IMG/VR virus record: IMGVR_UViG_3300027857_000042
Location: 1-36,546 of that record
DNA from: a virus
DNA: 36,546 bases
Reading direction: 5' to 3' (one strand)
Positions 33,909-36,546 of the stretch are shown piece by piece. Both the position numbers and the translations under genes were made by a program. The notes below the pieces were generated by a model. That model was given only the letters and a program-made list of their open reading frames with translations, made no database searches and was not told the DNA's origin. How positions within the stretch are numbered: the stretch's first letter is position 1; every line of letters begins with the position of its first letter.

Positions 33909-34363
33909 ATAAGAAACCTGAAAAGGAAGCACAGTCAATTTTAAGTCCAGACATGACGCAAGGCGAAAAGGTCTTAGTGGCTCAGACCGTTATGACCCCT
34001 GGCTGGAAAGTCATAGTCAAGATGGCAAATGACGCATGTGCAAGATTCACTCAGGACGTTATCAAAGTCGACCCAGAAAGTCTCGATGCGGAGCATGTCG
34101 TTTCCGAAAGGCAGCGACGTGCTCGTATCGCCATCGAATTTTCAGACCTCCTAATGAGGTCAGTCTATGCGCACGCGGATTCGATCCGACACGTAGACAG
34201 GAAAGAAGAGGAAGAGGCCGTGAGCCGCGTCGCTGAGATGTTTGGAATTCACCCAGCCGCTCCTTCCGATAAAGGGAAAGCACCAATAGACGCAATCACG
34301 CGCACATTCGGAATTCACCCATCACGACCAAAGGCCAAGAAATCCCCTGCCGAGGGGAAGTAG
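33902..34363 (+). CDS. Hypothetical head-module protein
   Basis: 153 residues, helical, ending in two copies of an FGIHP motif (EMFGIHPAAPSDKGKAPIDA and TFGIHPSRPKAKK). It lies between portal and scaffold-like genes, so probably a head or packaging accessory. The start overlaps the HNH gene. Confidence 0.58.
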   Translation: MVNKKPEKEAQSILSPDMTQGEKVLVAQTVMTPGWKVIVKMANDACARFTQDVIKVDPESLDAEHVVSERQRRARIAIEFSDLLMRSVYAHADSIRHVDRKEEEEAVSRVAEMFGIHPAAPSDKGKAPIDAITRTFGIHPSRPKAKKSPAEGK

Positions 34364-34392
34364 TACGAATCGAATTTTTGGAGAAATGAATC

Positions 34393-35736
34393 ATGAGACT
34401 ATTGACTATCGAGCAGATCAACCTTGATTGGTTGAAATCTGCCAATCTCGAAGAACTAAAGAACGCGATGCGTTCCGGTGGTGCCGTATTGGGCGCTGTC
34501 AACGCGTTGCTTCAAACTCCCGAAGGCAAGAAAATTGCCTACGAGATGATGAACGATCCCGACTACGTGCCGTTCTCGCAGCGCCAACCCGACTCGGAAG
34601 AGGCCGCACAGATCGCAGCAGATGAAGCCGAAGCCGCTCGTCAAGCCGCCGTATCAGAGGCTGCTCGTCAGGCCGATGAGTTGGCTGCGAATCAGCCAGA
34701 ATCAGTCGAGGCCGTAGCGGAAACTCCTACGGTTGAGGAAAAGAAAAAGTACGCCATCGATTATCAAGTGACGGATGAGGACTCAGGGCGTCCTATCGGA
34801 CGCGCCACGCACTTCGAGTTTTTTGGGACTGAAGTCGAAGCACTACGTGTCTTCGTTGAGAAATTGAAAGCGGCGCACATTAACGCCGTCCGATACGCTG
34901 AGCGTATCAAATCCAACAGATTTAAGCAGTCCGCTGCCGCGCTGGAAGCAACAGAGCGCAGCGTGGCCGCGAACGCAGCCCAAGCAGAGAGTGATCGTCT
35001 CGCTACTGAAGCCGCGAAGGAACAAGACCCAGCCAAGATGCAGGAAGCCGTTAAGAAAGCAACGGCTGCCCAGCGCGACGCTGATATTGCCCGTAAAGCC
35101 AGTCTCGAACACGGGCGCATCATCGCCGCTACTTGGATGGAAGATCACAAACACGATTTTCTACCGTGCGATGCCTCGACGAACATCATGGGCGATTATC
35201 TAAAGGCCAACAATTTGGTCCTTTCCTATGACAATCTCGAAAAGACATTTGCAGCGGTAAAACACCAGTTGCCACCTGTAAAGGATGGACAACAAGGTGC
35301 AGCAACTGATGTAACAACATCTGCTGTCACTGTGGACAATTCCCAGTCGGCAGCCGCAGCAGCTTCCGCCGCGCCAGCGTCGTCAATCACGCCGCCCGTG
35401 GCCGCAGCAGCCGCGCCAGAAACAACTAGCCAGTCGTCAGTGGCACCTCCCGCATCGACGACCACGGCACAGGCTTCTACGCCTGCCGCGTCTAATCAGA
35501 CACCAGCGGCCCGTAAGCCTGCGGTCAACGGTGGATTGCAACCCGGACAGCTAAGTGCACAGCGCCCGAGTGCGTCGACAACGACGCAGCAAGACCCCGC
35601 AGCGACCCGTGCCCAACTACTCCGAGAAATCGGCAAGATGAACCCCGCAATTTATCGCAAGAAGCTCGCAACGGACAAAAATTTCCGTGAGAGATTGATT
35701 GCAGCGGGAATTCAGGTAGTAGGACACCGCTCGTAA
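34393..35736 (+). CDS. Scaffold-like head protein
   Basis: 447 residues. A long Ala/Glu-rich coiled coil (about 70-110 and 180-245), a middle domain (HDFLPCDASTNIMGDYLKAN), a low-complexity Ala/Ser/Thr/Pro linker (about 300-400) and a basic helical end. A helical, Ala-rich protein right before the major capsid gene fits an internal scaffold, but no protease motif is seen. GGAGAA precedes the ATG. Confidence 0.6.
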   Translation: MRLLTIEQINLDWLKSANLEELKNAMRSGGAVLGAVNALLQTPEGKKIAYEMMNDPDYVPFSQRQPDSEEAAQIAADEAEAARQAAVSEAARQADELAANQPESVEAVAETPTVEEKKKYAIDYQVTDEDSGRPIGRATHFEFFGTEVEALRVFVEKLKAAHINAVRYAERIKSNRFKQSAAALEATERSVAANAAQAESDRLATEAAKEQDPAKMQEAVKKATAAQRDADIARKASLEHGRIIAATWMEDHKHDFLPCDASTNIMGDYLKANNLVLSYDNLEKTFAAVKHQLPPVKDGQQGAATDVTTSAVTVDNSQSAAAAASAAPASSITPPVAAAAAPETTSQSSVAPPASTTTAQASTPAASNQTPAARKPAVNGGLQPGQLSAQRPSASTTTQQDPAATRAQLLREIGKMNPAIYRKKLATDKNFRERLIAAGIQVVGHRS

Positions 35737-35776
35737 AACAGCGTAACAGTCAGAGGTCTTAGATGGATATGATCCG

Positions 35777-36546
35777 ATGAGCGGGCCAACACCATCAGCT
35801 TCAAACGTAGGAAACGTACTCACCGCGCAGGCGATCCTTTTCGACAAGGAATTGATCCCGAACCTAAAGGGTGAGACCGATGCATTTGTGACCGTCGCTG
35901 AACGTCGTGTTCAGGGACTTCACATGGGCATCAACCGTCAGTTCTTCCAGTACAACACCTTGGTTGGTGACACTGCGCAAGCTGCTGACGGAAACGTGGG
36001 CGCTCCTGAAGTCGTGAGCCAGATCACTGCACCTGCAACCGTGGGTGAGTGGAACAACTACACGAACTTCTCGGCGTTCGCAATTGCGGCGTCGATTGAC
36101 GAATTGGTAGGCAACTCGGCAGTTGAGTTGGGCTATCAAGCAGGTCAGTCGATCAGCGAGTTGTACAGCGCGGTTGCTGACTCGGCTTCGACAGTCGACG
36201 GCAACGTGAGCCAGAACGGGTTGCTTTCTTCGCCTTTCACGCTAGACCTAGCCACGGTTCGTGAAATGAAGCAGCAGCTTGTGTCGATTGACGTACTGCC
36301 TTGCAAGAAGGGCATGTACTACGGGGTTATCAGCCCGAACGTGTTGGGAGACATCTACAACGCAACGACTGTTAACAACTCGATCATCGACAACTGGAAG
36401 CACACGGAAAGTGGACAGAAGAAGTTCGACGAAATGGCTGGCAGCGACCAGACCAAGGAAATCGTTCTTCCTGGCACGAACATCCTCTTCCGTCAGACCC
36501 CGTTCGTGACCAAGACCGCCAACTTCAGCGGCACCAAGACTGGTTA
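35777..36546 (+). CDS. Major capsid protein, N-terminal part
   Basis: The first 256 residues of a protein cut by the window end (MSGPTPSASNVGNVLTAQAI at the start). The VAERRVQGLHMGINRQFFQY, IDELVGNSAVELGYQAGQ and YGVISPNVLGDIYN stretches fit an HK97-fold capsid subunit, and the position after portal and scaffold supports this. Strong bias for C-ending codons suggests high expression. No earlier start is open in this frame; the ribosome site is weak. Confidence 0.8.
   Translation, partial: MSGPTPSASNVGNVLTAQAILFDKELIPNLKGETDAFVTVAERRVQGLHMGINRQFFQYNTLVGDTAQAADGNVGAPEVVSQITAPATVGEWNNYTNFSAFAIAASIDELVGNSAVELGYQAGQSISELYSAVADSASTVDGNVSQNGLLSSPFTLDLATVREMKQQLVSIDVLPCKKGMYYGVISPNVLGDIYNATTVNNSIIDNWKHTESGQKKFDEMAGSDQTKEIVLPGTNILFRQTPFVTKTANFSGTKTG

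Overview
The window is a fragment of a large tailed double-stranded DNA phage (Caudoviricetes). The right end carries the packaging and head module in the usual order: large terminase, portal, a scaffold-like protein and the start of the major capsid protein. The rest is densely packed small phage genes, many of them joined by ATGA, GTGA, TAATG or TGATG start/stop overlaps. Promoters are sigma70-like and ribosome sites are AGGAG-like, so the host is a bacterium; the sequence does not show which one.

Layout. (1) 1-10230, minus strand: an early-type block of about 28 mostly tiny genes. It holds a metallophosphoesterase with an N-terminal helix-turn-helix, a zinc-finger plus OB-like protein, many CxxC mini-proteins, one endonuclease VII-like HNH gene, and a tRNA-like gene with a 54-nt insertion. 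Several promoters here share one upstream element. (2) 10230-11487: a 1.25-kb gene-poor divergent control region. It has a long imperfect inverted repeat around an AT-rich core, two families of palindromes, and four evenly spaced GTCTCA-N3-TGAGAC palindromes in front of the first rightward gene. (3) 11488-15224, plus strand: small genes including a Tat-signal protein, an Ig-like domain protein and a GT31-like glycosyltransferase. One gene has an in-frame TAA. (4) 15232-23253: a tRNA unit of about 8 kb. It starts at a strong promoter, holds 33 tRNA genes for 18 amino acids (Asp and Pro not seen), and ends at a rho-independent terminator. Inside it lie a phage-encoded RNase P RNA, four HNH genes, a secreted trypsin-like protease, small membrane proteins and several structured spacers that are not tRNAs. 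(5) 23293-28973: virion-type and accessory genes, including a histidine phosphatase and two tandem paralogues. (6) 29010-36546: terminase, portal, scaffold-like protein and partial capsid protein, with one more HNH gene.

The main new-looking system is an RNA leader found in front of five of the eight HNH genes. It has two adjacent hairpins whose 6-7-nt loops are perfectly complementary to each other. The loop sequences differ in every copy but the complementarity is kept, and the second hairpin holds the Shine-Dalgarno. The five downstream proteins belong to at least three different HNH subfamilies, so the leader looks like a separate regulatory module for homing-type endonucleases. Many of these HNH genes also end inside the next gene, and two of them end exactly in the anticodon loop of the next tRNA. 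The second highlight is the RNase P RNA, which would let the phage mature its own long tRNA transcript.

All functional calls rest on reading motifs and folds by eye; no database search was possible.
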